64,000 bases of DNA from Strigamia acuminata (taxonomy: Eukaryota > Arthropoda > Chilopoda > Geophilomorpha > Linotaeniidae). Below the pieces are notes generated by a model. That model had not been told where the DNA came from and searched no databases. It saw nothing but the letters and a program-made list of their open reading frames with translations. The position numbers were made by a program, and so were the translations under genes. The stretch is taken from assembly GCA_949358305.1 (NCBI GenBank), contig OX442316.1:10664001-10728000 (forward strand). Reading direction: 5' to 3'. Shown in pieces: positions 20,792 through 33,900 of this stretch (positions are counted from its first letter, which is position 1; each line of letters opens with the position of its first letter).

Positions 20792-21791
20792 TCACGTGAA
20801 CGAATTTGCATCATAAACGATCTCATGTTTAACAAACTGGAGTGCACTTAAGTCTTCCGGTTGCATCAATACGACAACATTAGCGCTTGGTTCAGATAAC
20901 CAATGAGGACTTTTCGATTTGTACGAATTATCTAAAACTAACAAGAAAAACAAAATTAGAAACAAAATTAAACCACACAACTTCTATTGTACCATCCAAA
21001 CTGGTACTTTGAGACACGTCGTGTAAATCACTCTCGTCATTCGAACTACTAATCGCAATCACATTATCTTCCTTCTCTAAAATACTTTCACTGTGGCGTC
21101 GTTTCATATGCACACTACGGCTTCCACTTTGAGAAAATGACTTATTACACACCTTACAGGTGAAGGGCTTCAAACCCGTATGAACTAAACTATGTTTCTT
21201 CAAACTAGATCGCTCTGCAAACACTTTGCCGCAGTCTTTAAACGTACACCCAAACGGCTTATCACCTAACAACATCAAAATTCATAGAAAATCGTTCTAA
21301 TCGGTTAATTTGCTCAAACTCTTTACCCGTGTGAACGCGCATGTGATTTTTTAAATTCCCCGCCGTTGTGAAACCTTTGTCGCATCCATCTTCGATACAT
21401 TGAAACGGTTTTTCTCCAGTGTGTGATCTTTTATGGACTTTCAGACGTTGCGATGTGTAAAAACTACTATTGCATACGGGACACTTGAAGGGACGACTTC
21501 CTCTGGAATAAAAATTAATTTCGGAACAAGTTTTTAATTATTCTCATAGTTTTTTTTTGTTTTTTTTTGTTACGTGTGAGTCAGTAGATGGTATTTGAGA
21601 TGAGTAGGCCAGGCAAATTTCCGGTCGCAGCCTTCAAATTCACATTTTAGATTTTTTTGACCATTGTGAGCTGCTTGGTGATATTTAGTGTAACCGATTG
21701 ATGTAAACTTTCGACCACAGCCTTTGATCGTGCACGAATAAAGTTGCGTGCTTTTCTTATTCTTGGTTTTAGTGCTCGTCCTGCCACTCAT
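20792..21791 (-). CDS. ZNF410-type C2H2 zinc-finger protein
   Basis: On the minus strand, exons 21574-21791, 21327-21502, 20993-21265 and 20792-20931 join into 268 residues. Six consecutive C2H2 fingers occupy residues 19-195. Fingers 2-6 match human ZNF410 closely in linker and helix sequence (FAWPTHLKYHLLTH, FYTSQRLKVH, GFTTAGNLKNHMRVH, AERSSLKKH, SFSQSGSRSVHMKRRH). The C-terminal 70 residues are acidic and Ser-rich. Human ZNF410 is a DNA-binding activator devoted largely to CHD4; the insect counterpart of CHD4 is Mi-2. The start is MSGRTSTKTK, because the frame upstream of it reaches a stop across the preceding leader exon. The gene ends 126 bp from the stop of the convergent Notch-ligand-like gene and is divergent from emb. 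Confidence 0.75.
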
Positions 21792-22941
21792 TATTGATTG
21801 TGACACAATCCTGCGGTGTTGGATTTTGAATTTGCGAAATTTCTTTGCTGTCAAGTGCACGAAGTCGATTCTATGTCTGAAATGTCAAAAGAATTATATT
21901 TTGATTAAAGTTTTTGTTTGATTTTAAGTTTAAACGCTCGTGAGAATTACCGTCATCGTGAATAAAAGTGTTTTTGAAGTTGACACGTCTAGATACGGAT
22001 GTCCATCGATGCCATCTGGGATTTGCACTTTGAAAAACTGTTCAAAGTAAACAATAAAAATCACGAAGATGAGGAGTGATAAGAAAAAATGTTTAGCAAA
22101 ACCTTTGCCTCATTGGCTGAATATTTCGTCATTATTTCAGCCGCCTATCAGGTTCTACGTTCTGCACATAATTGTTTTCTTTTATCAACGACAAGGAATA
22201 AATTTTGGCTTTAACGTCGGTTTATGCTATTTTTTTTGTCAATGGTTTTATGAAAATACATTTTAACGAAAAAATGCTCGAAAGTTTGACCGTATTTTTA
22301 AAAAACAAAAATATTTCATCCACGGTTTGAGAGTATTTACGAGATTAGTACTGAGACCGGTTCTAACCGGTTCTTAACTAACTGAAGTAAAAGAAATTTA
22401 CCCCGTTGAACGCGAATATTGGCACATGTGCCGATTCTGATTGTGTGTTTCGTGTAAAAGTATAAACGTCTTATTATTTTTTTTAAACTTAGGAGCGCTA
22501 GGTAAGTCAATATATGATGAAAACATAACATAAAATCGGATTTAAAGTGGGCGCCGCCATTTTTGTTGTGACAACAACGCGCCATTCATTATTTGGCACT
22601 ATAATCGTGAAATTAGGCTTAAGATTTGAAAAAAAGTAAAGTAATAAGCAGTGAATTTTAGTCTACCCGCATGGTTGCTTATGTTGTGCGAACTTAGAGC
22701 GCTTCCTACGTCGATTTTATCACAACTTCGACCCTATGAAAACAAAAGAATTCATTTAGGTGTAATGGTATGATTGCCTAGAAAAATTGCGCCGGAATAA
22801 ACAAAGTGTAATAATAACACGATAAACAAACTTAATTCGTAGATTTCCATGCTTAAACACTATGAAATTGGTCAAATGTTATTTTATGTTACGTGCGAAT
22901 TTTACCGCGTATTTTACCTTTTTTCTTCTAATTTCAGGTGA
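21792..22941. promoter_or_regulatory. divergent promoter region, ZNF410-like and emb
   Basis: The start codons of the two genes are 1,150 bp apart and point away from each other. Leader introns are visible on both sides: a minus-strand donor near 21951 and acceptor near 21876, and a plus-strand acceptor (CTAATTTCAG) just before the emb start. A GC-richer block at 22545-22590 containing GGCGCCGCCAT (a YY1/Pho-like core) probably lies near the emb transcription start. Confidence 0.45.
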
Positions 22942-25900
22942 ATGAATGACGTAATGGCAACTTTAGGGGAACAAGCATCGCAATTGCTAGATTTTTCGCA
23001 AAAACTAGACATAAATTTACTCGACAGTGTAGTAGGATGTATGTACACCGGAATAGGCGACCAGGTTTGTAAAAGTTATATGCGCAGTTTGGTTTTCTTT
23101 GTAAATATTTTTAAATTTACGCGTGCTTTTTTTTTCCTCTTTTTTTATTTTTTTATTTTTTATTACAGCAAAGATTGGCACAAGACATTTTAACGAATCT
23201 GAAGGAGCACCCCGAAGCGTGGACTAGAGTAGATACAATTTTAGAATTTTCGAACAATCAACAAACCAAATATTACGCGCTTCAAATCTTAGAAAACGTT
23301 ATAAAGACACGTTGGAAAGTACTTCCTAGAAACCAGTGTGAAGGTAATGTTTAGTAAATTAGAATATAATAAATAATTAATTAAATGGATTGATTTAATC
23401 ATTTTTAGGAATCAAAAAATATATAGTTGGATTGATAATTAAAACGTCATCAGATCCTGAAACATCAGATAGGGAGAAAGTTTATCTTAATAAGTTGAAC
23501 ATGATTTTAGTACAGGTAAGCCGCTAATTGATTAATTAATTAATAATTTGTTTTGTTAATATTTTTTATTTATTTTAGATTTTGAAACGAGAATGGCCGA
23601 AAAATTGGCCAACTTTCATTCCTGACATCGTCGGTGCAAGCAAAACAAACGAGAGTTTATGTCAAAACAATATGGCTATACTTAAATTACTCAGCGAAGA
23701 AGTGTTTGATTTTTCGAGCGGGCAAATGACTCAGGCAAAAGCGAAGCATTTGAAAGACATTATGTGCAGTGAATTTTCGCAAATTTTTCAACTATGCCAA
23801 TTCGTTATGGTAATCCGACGAAGAATGCTCGTTAAGACTTGTGAATAATTCATATTTAAATCTGTTTTTAGGATAATTCTCAGAATGCTCCATTAGTTGG
23901 AGCGACTTTGGAAACGTTATTAAGATTTCTTAACTGGATTCCACTCGGTTATATTTTTGAAACAAAATTAATTAGTACTCTTATTTATAAGGTAACGTGA
24001 ACATTGAAGCTTTAATTAAATGGTTCTGGTTTAATTGAATTTTAATTTCTTTTTTTCTAGTTTTTAAATGTTCCAATGTTCAGAAACGTAACGTTAAAGT
24101 GCTTGACTGAAATTGGTAAGTGACATTTATTTCGTTGCTGATTTTGCATTTTAAAATTATAAAATTCTATATTTGTTGTTTGCAGCGAGTGTCACTGTAC
24201 CACATTACGACGAGATGTTCACTTCACTGTTCAATCAGACCATGGCCCAATTAGAACAGGTGAAATACAACAAAATAATTTTTTGTTTAAATTATTGCAG
24301 ATGAATTTATACTTTTGTATTGCAGATGCTTCCTATCAACACGAATATAAAAGAAGCATACGCAAATGGTCAAGATGCGGAGCAGAATTTTATCCAAAAT
24401 CTTAGTATGTTTCTTTGTACGTTTTTAAAAGAGCATGCGAGTTTAATTGAGAAGAAGGCTGAATTACACGACATGTTAATGGCTGTAAGTTGTTATTAAT
24501 TCGTCGAATTTACCATGTTAACATTTAAAATATATATTTTTTTCTTTTTATTAGGCGTTGCATTATTTGGTGCTCATATCAGAAGTAGATGAAACGGAAA
24601 TATTCAAAATTTGTTTAGAATATTGGAACGCTCTTGCAGCAGACTTGTATCGAGAAAGTCCTTTCCACTGTCCTCCATCACCACTTATTTTGTCGAAACC
24701 AAATGCCGTGGTTCCTCCGAGACGTCAATTGTATCAATCCGTGTTAACAAAGGTATGATTTTTTAAAAAGGGAAAAAGGAAATTTTGTGGTTGAAATTAA
24801 TTTAATTGAAACTTTTCTTAGATACGCTACATAATGATTGGACGGATGGCAAAGCCGGAGGAAGTTTTAGTTGTGGAAAATGAACAGGGAGAAGTTGTGA
24901 GGGAATTTATGAAGGACACCGATTCGATTAACATGTATAAAAATATGCGAGAAACACTTGTTTATTTGACCCATTTGGATTATGCTGATACAGAGCGTAT
25001 CATGACCGAAAAACTACACAATCAAGTGAACGGGACTGAATGGTCATGGAAGAATTTAAACACTGTAAGCATTTTCGGCGAATTGTGTAGTGGATTTGTT
25101 AATTTATTTTTTAATTGTAGCTTTGTTGGGCGATTGGATCTATTAGTGGTGCAATGTACGAAGAAGATGAGAAACGATTTCTCGTCACCGTAATCAAAGT
25201 AATGCTCGAATGATTAATTGATCGGTTTGGTTTTAATTAAATGTTTGATTTTTTCAGGATTTACTTGGGCTCTGTGAGCAGAAGAGAGGGAAGGATAATA
25301 AAGCAATCATAGCTTCAAACATTATGTACGTTGTAGGACAATATCCTCGGTTTTTAAGAGCCCATTGGAAATTCCTTAAAACAGTCGTTAATAAATTATT
25401 TGAATTTATGCATGGTAAAGTTTGGCACGTGGAGTTTTGAAGTGTAGAGTTTGCAGTAATTGATACCCTATTTTCTCCTTTTTTTTGTATTTTTAGAAAC
25501 TCACGATGGAGTACAGGATATGGCTTGTGATACTTTTATTAAAATAGCACAAAAATGTCGGCGTCATTTCGTTCAGGCATGAATATAATCGAGGTTGTTT
25601 GGAAACAAAATTTAAAAAAATTGTTCGGTTTAGATTCAGGTTGGGGAGGTTATGCCATTTATCGAAGAAATTTTGAATAGTATCAGCACTATCATTTGTG
25701 ATTTACAACCACAACAAGTTCACACTTTTTACGAAGCAGTTGGTCACATGATAAGTGCGCAGAACGACAACGTAGTCCAAGAACGGTTAATTGAGAAATA
25801 CATGCTTCTACCAAACCAAGTGTGGGATGATATTATAAATCAAGCAACCAAAGTAAGCATTTATCATTGCCGTAATGATGCAAAACAATCATTTATACGT

Positions 25901-26942
25901 CCATTTTTATTTTAGAATGTAGATGTGTTGAAAGATCCGGATGCAGTGAAGCAATTGGCAAATATTTTAAAAACTAATGTGAGAGCATGTAAGGCTCTTG
26001 GGCACCCCTTCGTTGTTCAGGTAAGTTGGAGATTAGATTTAATTTTAATTTGATTTAATTGTTTTTTTGTTTTGTTTTTTTTTAGTTAGGAAGGATTTAT
26101 TTAGACATGCTAAACGTATATAAAGTGATGAGCGAAAATATCAGTGCTGCAATTGCATCGAATGGTGAAAATGTTACTAAACAGCCCCTGATTAGGAGTA
26201 TGAGAACTGTGAAAAAAGAAACGTTGAAACTTATTTCTAGTTGGGTCAGTCGGTCAAATGATCATGCGATGGTAAGAAAGTTTAACGAAAGGAAATTAAA
26301 TTAAACTAATTTTTTAATTGTAATTAATGCGTTTGAAGGTTTTGGAAAATTTTATTCCTCATTTACTGGATGCAGTATTATTGGATTATCAGAGGACAAC
26401 GGTTCCATCAGCGAGAGAGCCTGAAGTGTTGAGTGCTATGGCCACGATAGTGAACAAATTAGAAGTAATTGTTTAAATATAATCAAGATTCAAACGAATA
26501 GTGAAAATAATTGAGGGTTATTTTATTATTAGGTCCACATAACGCCTGAAATTCCAAAAATTTTTGACAATGTTTTTGAGTGTACGCTTAACATGATCAA
26601 CAAAGATTTTGAGGAATACCCGGAACATCGAACACACTTTTTCTTGCTTTTGCAAGCTGTCAACAATCATTGCTTTTCAGCCTTTTTAAACATCCCACCG
26701 GCACAGTTTAAGTTTGTTTTGGATTCGATCATTTGGGCTTTTAAACACACGATGAGAAACGTAGCTGACACGGGGCTCAATATTTTGTACCAACTGTTAC
26801 AGAATGTGGCTCTGGAGGAAACTGCAGCTCAGAGTTTTTACCAAACATATTACACTGACATTCTACAACATATTTTTTCAGTGGTATCTGATACTTCACA
26901 CACAGCAGGTAAATACCAAGATGATAAACATTGATTGATAGT

Positions 26943-26973
<31 letters not shown>

Positions 26974-27507
26974 AGCATTAACGATGCATGCAACAATTTT
27001 GGCGTACATGTTTAGTTTAGTTGAAGCTGGCAAAATCACAGTTTCGCTTAATCCGGCCGATTTAACGAGCCCTATTGGCAACATGATTTATATACAAGAA
27101 TTTGTCGCAAAAGTGCTCAAAACGGCGTTTCCACATCTCATAGAGTAAATATTTGCTAGATTGTTTGCGATTTTTGTTTACATTTAATATTTTGTTCGTT
27201 TACTTAGTGCGCAGATCAAGATCACAGTTCAAGGTCTATTTAACTTAAATCAAGACATTTCAGCATTTAAGGAACATTTAAGGGACTTCTTAGTGCAAAT
27301 AAAGGTTTGTGGTTATCATTTAAGTAATTTTTAAGCTAAAAGAAATAATTAACGTTTTAGGAGTTTGCGGGCGAAGACGATAGTGAATTGTTTCTTGAAG
27401 AGCGAGAAGCCGCTTTACGGCAAGCCCAGGACGAGAAAAGGAAAATACAGATGTCAGTTCCTGGGATTCTCAACCCTCACGAGATTCCCGAAGAAATGCA
27501 GGACTAA
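22942..27507 (+). CDS. emb: exportin-1 (CRM1), nuclear export receptor
   Basis: About 21 exons with introns mostly of 50-100 bp splice into roughly 1,065 residues that follow human XPO1 end to end: [16 protein letters not shown] at the N-terminus, [19 protein letters not shown], the CRIME-domain Ran-binding region, [18 protein letters not shown], and the C-terminal [17 protein letters not shown]. It exports leucine-rich-NES cargo with RanGTP through nuclear pores. The NES groove segment [20 protein letters not shown] is intact and keeps the cysteine that leptomycin B modifies in human CRM1. The start at 22942 ([13 protein letters not shown]) gives the same N-terminal length as human; the next ATG at 22954 is an alternative. 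Orthology is certain. Confidence 0.97.
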
Positions 27508-29830
27508 ATTGATCGATTTGACGATGCTGCTGCTGCTGCTTATGTGTAACCAGAGGGTACCTTTATTTTTCATTCATATTGTCCTTTTTTTTTCTTTTTT
27601 TGTTACCTTTTTTGTTTTGTTTTGTTTTTATAAAAAACAGGAAAACGAAAAAATTGACCGTGTGTTTGTAATTTAAGAAAACTGGTTTTTTTTTGCATCA
27701 GGTGAGAATGAGGATTTTTTGTTTTGTTTTTGAATGATTGGTAAAGAAAAAAAAATACTTTTTAAAGAAGAAAATAACCATTAAGGAGAAATAATTCTGT
27801 AGTCGATAAAAGTAGTAGTGTTTCGAAGTGATTCTAGCTTATTAACTAGTGTGTAAACGATAAAACCAAAATGCTTGTAATATAAAAAAAAAAAAAATTT
27901 AAAAAAAAAATACAAAAACTTTGTCAAAATTTGTAAGTGTTTGATAAAAATAGTCTCGCCTTCTAAGATTTAATTATTTTTAATATTCTATGTTGGTACA
28001 ATCAAATATAGTGCACACTGCTGATCTATGGGGGAATTTTTTCACGTGAAATACCAAAATTAAAACGAATTTATTTCTTTTTCCTTTTTTGTTTTTAATT
28101 TTGATCGACAATGAAAAAGAAAACATTACTCTGTAATCACTGGAATAACTTAGTAGTACGTTTCAGTCTTTTGATATAAAAAGAAAAAAATGTTGGGTAA
28201 TTTGTTAGATTTTTTTTCACGTTTGATTTGTTCAGTAGCGAATTTTGTAATAGCGTTTTATGTTATTTTTTGGTATGGAGATTTTTTTAAAACCTCAAAT
28301 AGACTACAAAATGACACTTTTTATATAAAGAAATTTTTTTAGTCAAAATGCATACATTGAAATGGAAAATGTAGGCAAAACATTGTTGTATGATTATTTA
28401 TGGCCTGTTTGCCCAATCAATTAGACGAAAACGTAGTCAATTACCTAACTGCTAACATGAGTGATAAATGCGAGAGAAAAAAATCTCAATTTATTTAGCA
28501 CCGAAAGTTTGAACTACTGCTGAACATATGCACCTGCTTAGTTATTGTATTTCTTTGTGTGAGTGTTGGTATGTTTTTATTGTATACTGAAAGAGAAGAA
28601 ACTTGAAATATACTTATCTGTAATCCTTAAAATAACTAGCGCCCTGTTTATTTTTGTCTTAAATTTGAAAAGGAAACAAACAAAACACAAAAATGCTTTT
28701 AAGTGTATGCTTCAGTGATGCAAGTGTCATGGATAAACGAAATGTGTTAATGTTGTAATAACAAGTTTGAAACTTAGTCTGGTTTTCATGAAAGAAAGAG
28801 GAAAAATTGATGATTTTTTTAAAATTACATCTAATTGTGCCTGGCATCTAGTCCTTGTAGCACATTTTTCATCCCGTTAAGTCATTGACATTAATCTTCA
28901 TATTCATCAACTCGGTAGTGAACGATATGCCTCGACTGTACAATAAAGTGGGGAATTCTGTAATGGTTTATCAGTATTGAAATATGGATGTTTTGTGGTG
29001 TGTGTATGTGAATTGAATGTGTGATGAGGTGGAGAAATTGTTGAAATTGTAAATGAGGACAAAATTGTAGTTAGAATGAATTTATTTTGATTTTTTTTTT
29101 ACGATTCCAAGTTCTATAATTACATTATATTTTAGTAAAAAAGAAAAAAAGAAAAAAAAAATTAAAGCCCCTAAAACTTGTGAATTCTTTCTTTGTTATC
29201 GTTAACGAATTTACAATTTTACATGGTCACGACTGAACTTTCGATAGATTAACTTTATTTAGTTAAACAAATTTTATTTTATTTCTTATTTCAGGAACTT
29301 AATTTTATTTTTTGACATGAAAAACGAATGTGTAGTTTTTATTTTGTTTATTTGGTTTGCGTGTGGTGCAAAATAGTTTTCTGTATGAAGCGTAGAATAC
29401 ATCGGGGTACAAATATTATATACAGATGGCATTCACTGGTAAATTGAACGAGTTTCAGATAAAGTTAACCAAATTCTCGTGTTACTTTCTACCCAACGGA
29501 GGATTTATTCATCTTTATTAATGATAAAAGAAAGCCATTGCTTCGGCTATTTCCAGTCTTAAGATGTTTACAAATGACAATTATTCTATTTTATTTCATC
29601 TAAGCAGATTTTTTTGAAGCTTTTATTTAAAGGTTCTTGCAGATGACAGGAGCCTCCAAATTCTCAGGGCCAAGCTTATGAGGGGCCTGGAGTCCCTACA
29701 ACATAAGGGGGCCCATGATATTCAGAAATGACATCTTCACAGCAATTTCAAGCAAAAAAAATTCATTTTCAGACGGACAAATTCATTTTTATGCGAAATA
29801 AATAAAAAGAAATTGCATATTTTGGTAAAA

Positions 29831-29898
29831 ATAATTTATTTTCTGACAAAAAAAAATAATTTATTTTCTGGCAAAAAAAAATAATTTATTTTGTCCCA
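29831..29898. repeat. short tandem repeat, 25-bp unit, about 2.7 copies
   Basis: Units start at 29831, 29856 and 29881. Each begins ATAATTTATTTT followed by CTGAC, CTGGC or GTCCC and a run of A. The A-runs suggest expansion from poly(A)-ended units. Confidence 0.6.
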
Positions 29899-30516
29899 GG
29901 CATTGCGCAAATTCTAAAACGTTTATTTGATGTGAACAAAGGTCCCAAAAGATCCGCCCCTGTTGTAGATTTGAATCAGGTGTCAAGAGAATAAAGATGG
30001 CAGATTATGCGCAATAAGGATACGAGAAATGGTATTGTACGTGGTGTCAAGTACTGCAATTGCCCATAGAGTATTTTAATTTAAGAGGGCTTTCCAACAC
30101 GTCACGTTCATCCATTCAATTATTATTTGTTGGTGACCGCTCTGGCCTGCACCCGGTAGTGCTCCAACTGCAGTAAATTTTATATGCGAATCGAACTCTG
30201 CCTTCGCGGCCTTCACTTACAAGAGATTTTCCTCGTGATTATTTGAGATTACCTTCGTATCCTTGCCTCAAGCGGAGAGAGATTAAATTCGTGCGTAAAC
30301 TCAACGATGAGTAAAGGAACTGAAACCAAGGTTAGGCCTAGGAAGGTTATTTTTTAAACCCACGTTTAAAAATTGCGCATTTTAAATGAAAAATCGTGTA
30401 GTTTAATTGTAATGATCATTTTGATGTTTTTATTTTCTTTTCTAAATTCTAGCCGAAAGCGAAAAACTGAAAACACGAGAAATTACGAGTAAATCCGTAA
30501 TACGTCAACTCAGCAG

Positions 30517-30524
30517 TGACGTCA
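30517..30524. promoter_or_regulatory. CRE palindrome upstream of Girdin
   Basis: Perfect TGACGTCA, the CREB/ATF site, about 470 bp before the Girdin start codon in the presumed promoter. Confidence 0.4.
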
Positions 30525-30990
30525 TGATCAAGCTCTGTATTGGGCTGTTGGGTCGGAGCGAACAAAAGGTGTCGGTATCTTGATTGACGTGTGGAAGCAG
30601 CAAATGTGGTAATGTTTTTCTCGCTGTTTGCAAGATGAAGAAATTACGAGATCGGCTGTAGATGACTGGAATCATTCAAGTGCTAAAGAAACGAGACAAG
30701 TTCGCAAAAGCTCATTTGTTTAAATGCATGGCTAGATCCGAAAATTCGAAACGATGTGGCCCGCGTCGCGAGTTAAAAGCCCGTGATTCCTCCCACCAGA
30801 GCGGCATGTTAGTGCAAAACAAGTAAAAGAGCGAATCCTGGTCAACAAGAAACGTGTTTGCATCGCCCGCGAATATTTATTCGCCTCTCATCGGGAGGAA
30901 GACAAGAAAAAGAGTATTTTTTAGCCACAGCTACGCTTGTGGTTCACTGCAAACAAGGAGCAAGTGGTCGAAAACAGAACGGCTTTAACC

Positions 30991-33900
30991 ATGTCCACTG
31001 TGACAGATTTCATGCAAAGCCCACTTGTCACCTGGGTGAGTAATTTCATCACTTTCGTTTCTTGCCAATTGTAGATTGTTACACGCGTTCTGTGCGATTC
31101 TGTTAAATTTTGTTGTCATGTTCATTAGCAGAAGAAAAGGCGCTAATAATAAGTAATAATAGTAATATTTCGCTTGATTTCACGTTTTGAGGAAAGGGTG
31201 TTATTATTGCTTGATATTTTCTCCTGCGAATTCAATTTCCTCGAGCAATATCTTTGATTAATTTCCATTTTGTTGTTAAAAATTGCATAACTTTGATTAA
31301 GGTGTTGCGTGGGTGGTAGATCGTAAAAATTAGATGCGAATAAAATAAATTAAAAATAAGAAAAATAAGAAAATGGCGTTGGGTTTAGAAACAAGTTGAA
31401 CCAGTTAGGCCTAGGTGAGGTTATAAAATTGTACGGGTGAAATATTTGCTTGATGAGTTGCTTAGACGATCGATACATGAGCGAGGTTAGGTTTATATAC
31501 ATTGATTAAGTTTAATGTGGTAATCAGTGTCGTGGCGAGCGGTTGAATGACCAGTGATGTGAGCTTGGACAATTGCAGTGCATTCAAATTGGCCCAAATT
31601 GCAAAGTTCTGATTTGTGGGCTCGCTGGGGATTGATATCAGCTTTGAACGAGTAAAAACAATTAGATGAATGTGGTTTATTCATTTCTTTCGTGTTTCTA
31701 ACCTCTTAAACTATTTATCTCTTTTAATTTCATACTTTTGAAATGGAGGTTAAAAGGATACGAGATGATTTTCATGCTGGTTTTCCGAATATTTGTGAAT
31801 TTTTAGGGTTTTTTTGTGCATTTTTTGTGTGGGATTTTACAGTTTTCTAGTCAACCTTGTGAAGAATGTAAACCTTCGTCTAGTATGAAATTAAGTGATT
31901 TTATGGCCAATTTACAAGTGTGAACCTATATTTTTCTCAATTTATTTATTTTTCTTCCAATTTAACCAATGACAAGCGGAAACTTAACGCACACTTTGAA
32001 CGAAGGAATTTCTATTTTCTACCATTCCTCACATTGCATTGCGACACTTTCGTGCTTTTTATTATTTTACCTCGGGGATCTATCTTTCTCTACCCGTTTC
32101 TCTTCTTCTTCAACATGGACCATTTCCGTTTTGCTCTAAGGAACCGAACGATCTCACGAGATCCCTTATTTATACTTGACTGGTTCGGACAATAAAAGGT
32201 TGAATTTTTAAATGTTGTAAAATTTATATAAAAAAAAAAAAAATTTAAAAATGTAAAAAAGCTCGGTTTTCTGTTTTAAAAAGTAGGAAAGAAAAGACCT
32301 GTCATTGAGTCATCATTATGATAGTTCAACTGCCGCTGTTTGCCCCGAACCCTATAATTTCTGTTTTCCCAGGAGTTTGGAATTTATTTTTACTTTTTGT
32401 TTTGTTTTTATTTTTTCCATTTGTTTGTTTGTTTTAAAAATAGATCGAGTTTGTGCTCTTAACTTTTACTAGCGCCTATTTGCGGGGAGTGAAATTTATT
32501 GGTTGTGGTGTGGTGTAACTTGGGAAATTGTGGCAGGAGGGAAGAGGTTTCTTGTACGATGTGACTCGAGCTAGAATTAGAGCTGAGTTAGATTAGATAT
32601 AGTCAGTAATGAATGAGTGTAAAGTGCTTGCTAGGTTGGTGTTCCAGAAAGAGGATGGGATGGAATTGGCGGTTTAAATATTTATGAATTACAACTTGTC
32701 TTTCGCTTTCTAACCCGATATTATTAAATTGCGCCACTTATTTCTACAAAAACTTCTTGAGCCAGCAGCACATTGCCAAAATAAATCTAATAAGCCGAAC
32801 AAAATAAATTTTAAATTGTATTATAACTTGTTATAACCATCCGTCACAATTTGCAGTTGTAAATAAAACGTCAGTTTGTTCGGCCATGTGTTATTTGTAT
32901 TTATTTATGTATTTTTTTATCTGGAAAAAATTTATCCAAACATATTTTTATCTCAATTCATACAGTGGAACACGATTCTATGGTTGTATGGGGGTCAGTT
33001 TATGTACAGTAATTCGGTGGGACTGCATAAATTATGTCCGTTGTATCGTGTATAAATGAAGTTGCAATCATGCAAACATGAGGTATTGTCCTGATTTCCT
33101 TTTCCCTCGTGAGGACTAATACCTACTTTTAATGAATTCAAATTCAAATAAAAAATAAATAAATAAATAAATAAATACACAGTTGTTTAACCGAGGTCGG
33201 GTTTAACACAAGTGATGAGCCGAAACCATTTCCTCTTTAAAGTGTAAACAAACTTAATAACCTTGTAATGTTTTCTAAAGGAACGAGACAAACTCAGCAT
33301 AATGCGACACATGCGTATATCAATATCTATGACGCACGTCTTAATGTTTTTCGTCTTTTAAATTCCCCCTCTTATTATCTGGCACGTGCTCCGTGACCCT
33401 TGGACTAAGAAGTGTTGCCCACACGGCTACCGACATGTTTGAATCGTATCAAAACAATCGAATCAAAACTGACGTTAAAAAGGCAATTTTCTAATTGTTT
33501 TTAATTTTGTTTGTCTTATTTTCATCTAGAATCTCGTGATGCCCATAAACACGAAACTGTAGTAACAGGAAATGTTCGCTGTTATTATTTTGTGCAAATG
33601 GTTCATTAAAAGTTAAAAAAAAAACATCAAAAACAAAGCAACGCTTTTTATCACTCGTAATGTTTTCTCTCACCTTTCTCGAAATGAGCCAACATGTTTA
33701 CTATCTCTTCATTTAAATACGTACGCGATAACATGTTAATTTTTATTTCTTTAAGAGATTAAAATTAAAGCTGTTTTGCCGGAACGAGTACGTTGAATGG
33801 GTTAGCGGTGCAAACACGGCATAATTAGACGTTTCTGTAGACTTTGTGTAGCAATTCATGACGAATTGTTCGGCGCAAATAGCAATTTGCTGTTGTAATA

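Larger units (their letters stand above)
27508..30990. other. emb 3' UTR, intergenic DNA and Girdin leader
   Basis: The emb 3' UTR begins with a short CTG run and is AT-rich, with AATAAA at 28942-28947 as one possible end. A stretch at 29640-29720 rich in GGGGCC-type sequence and the 25-bp tandem repeat at 29831 look like old mobile or satellite DNA but match nothing I recognise. From about 30.45 kb the sequence becomes GC-richer, holds a perfect CRE palindrome, and leads into the Girdin start codon. It is probably that gene's promoter and 5' UTR, with several short upstream ATGs. Confidence 0.45.

Noticed and set aside
22560-22580. Near-palindrome GTTGTGACAAC in the emb leader
   Set aside because: Too short and imperfect to be distinguished from chance. 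No known site.
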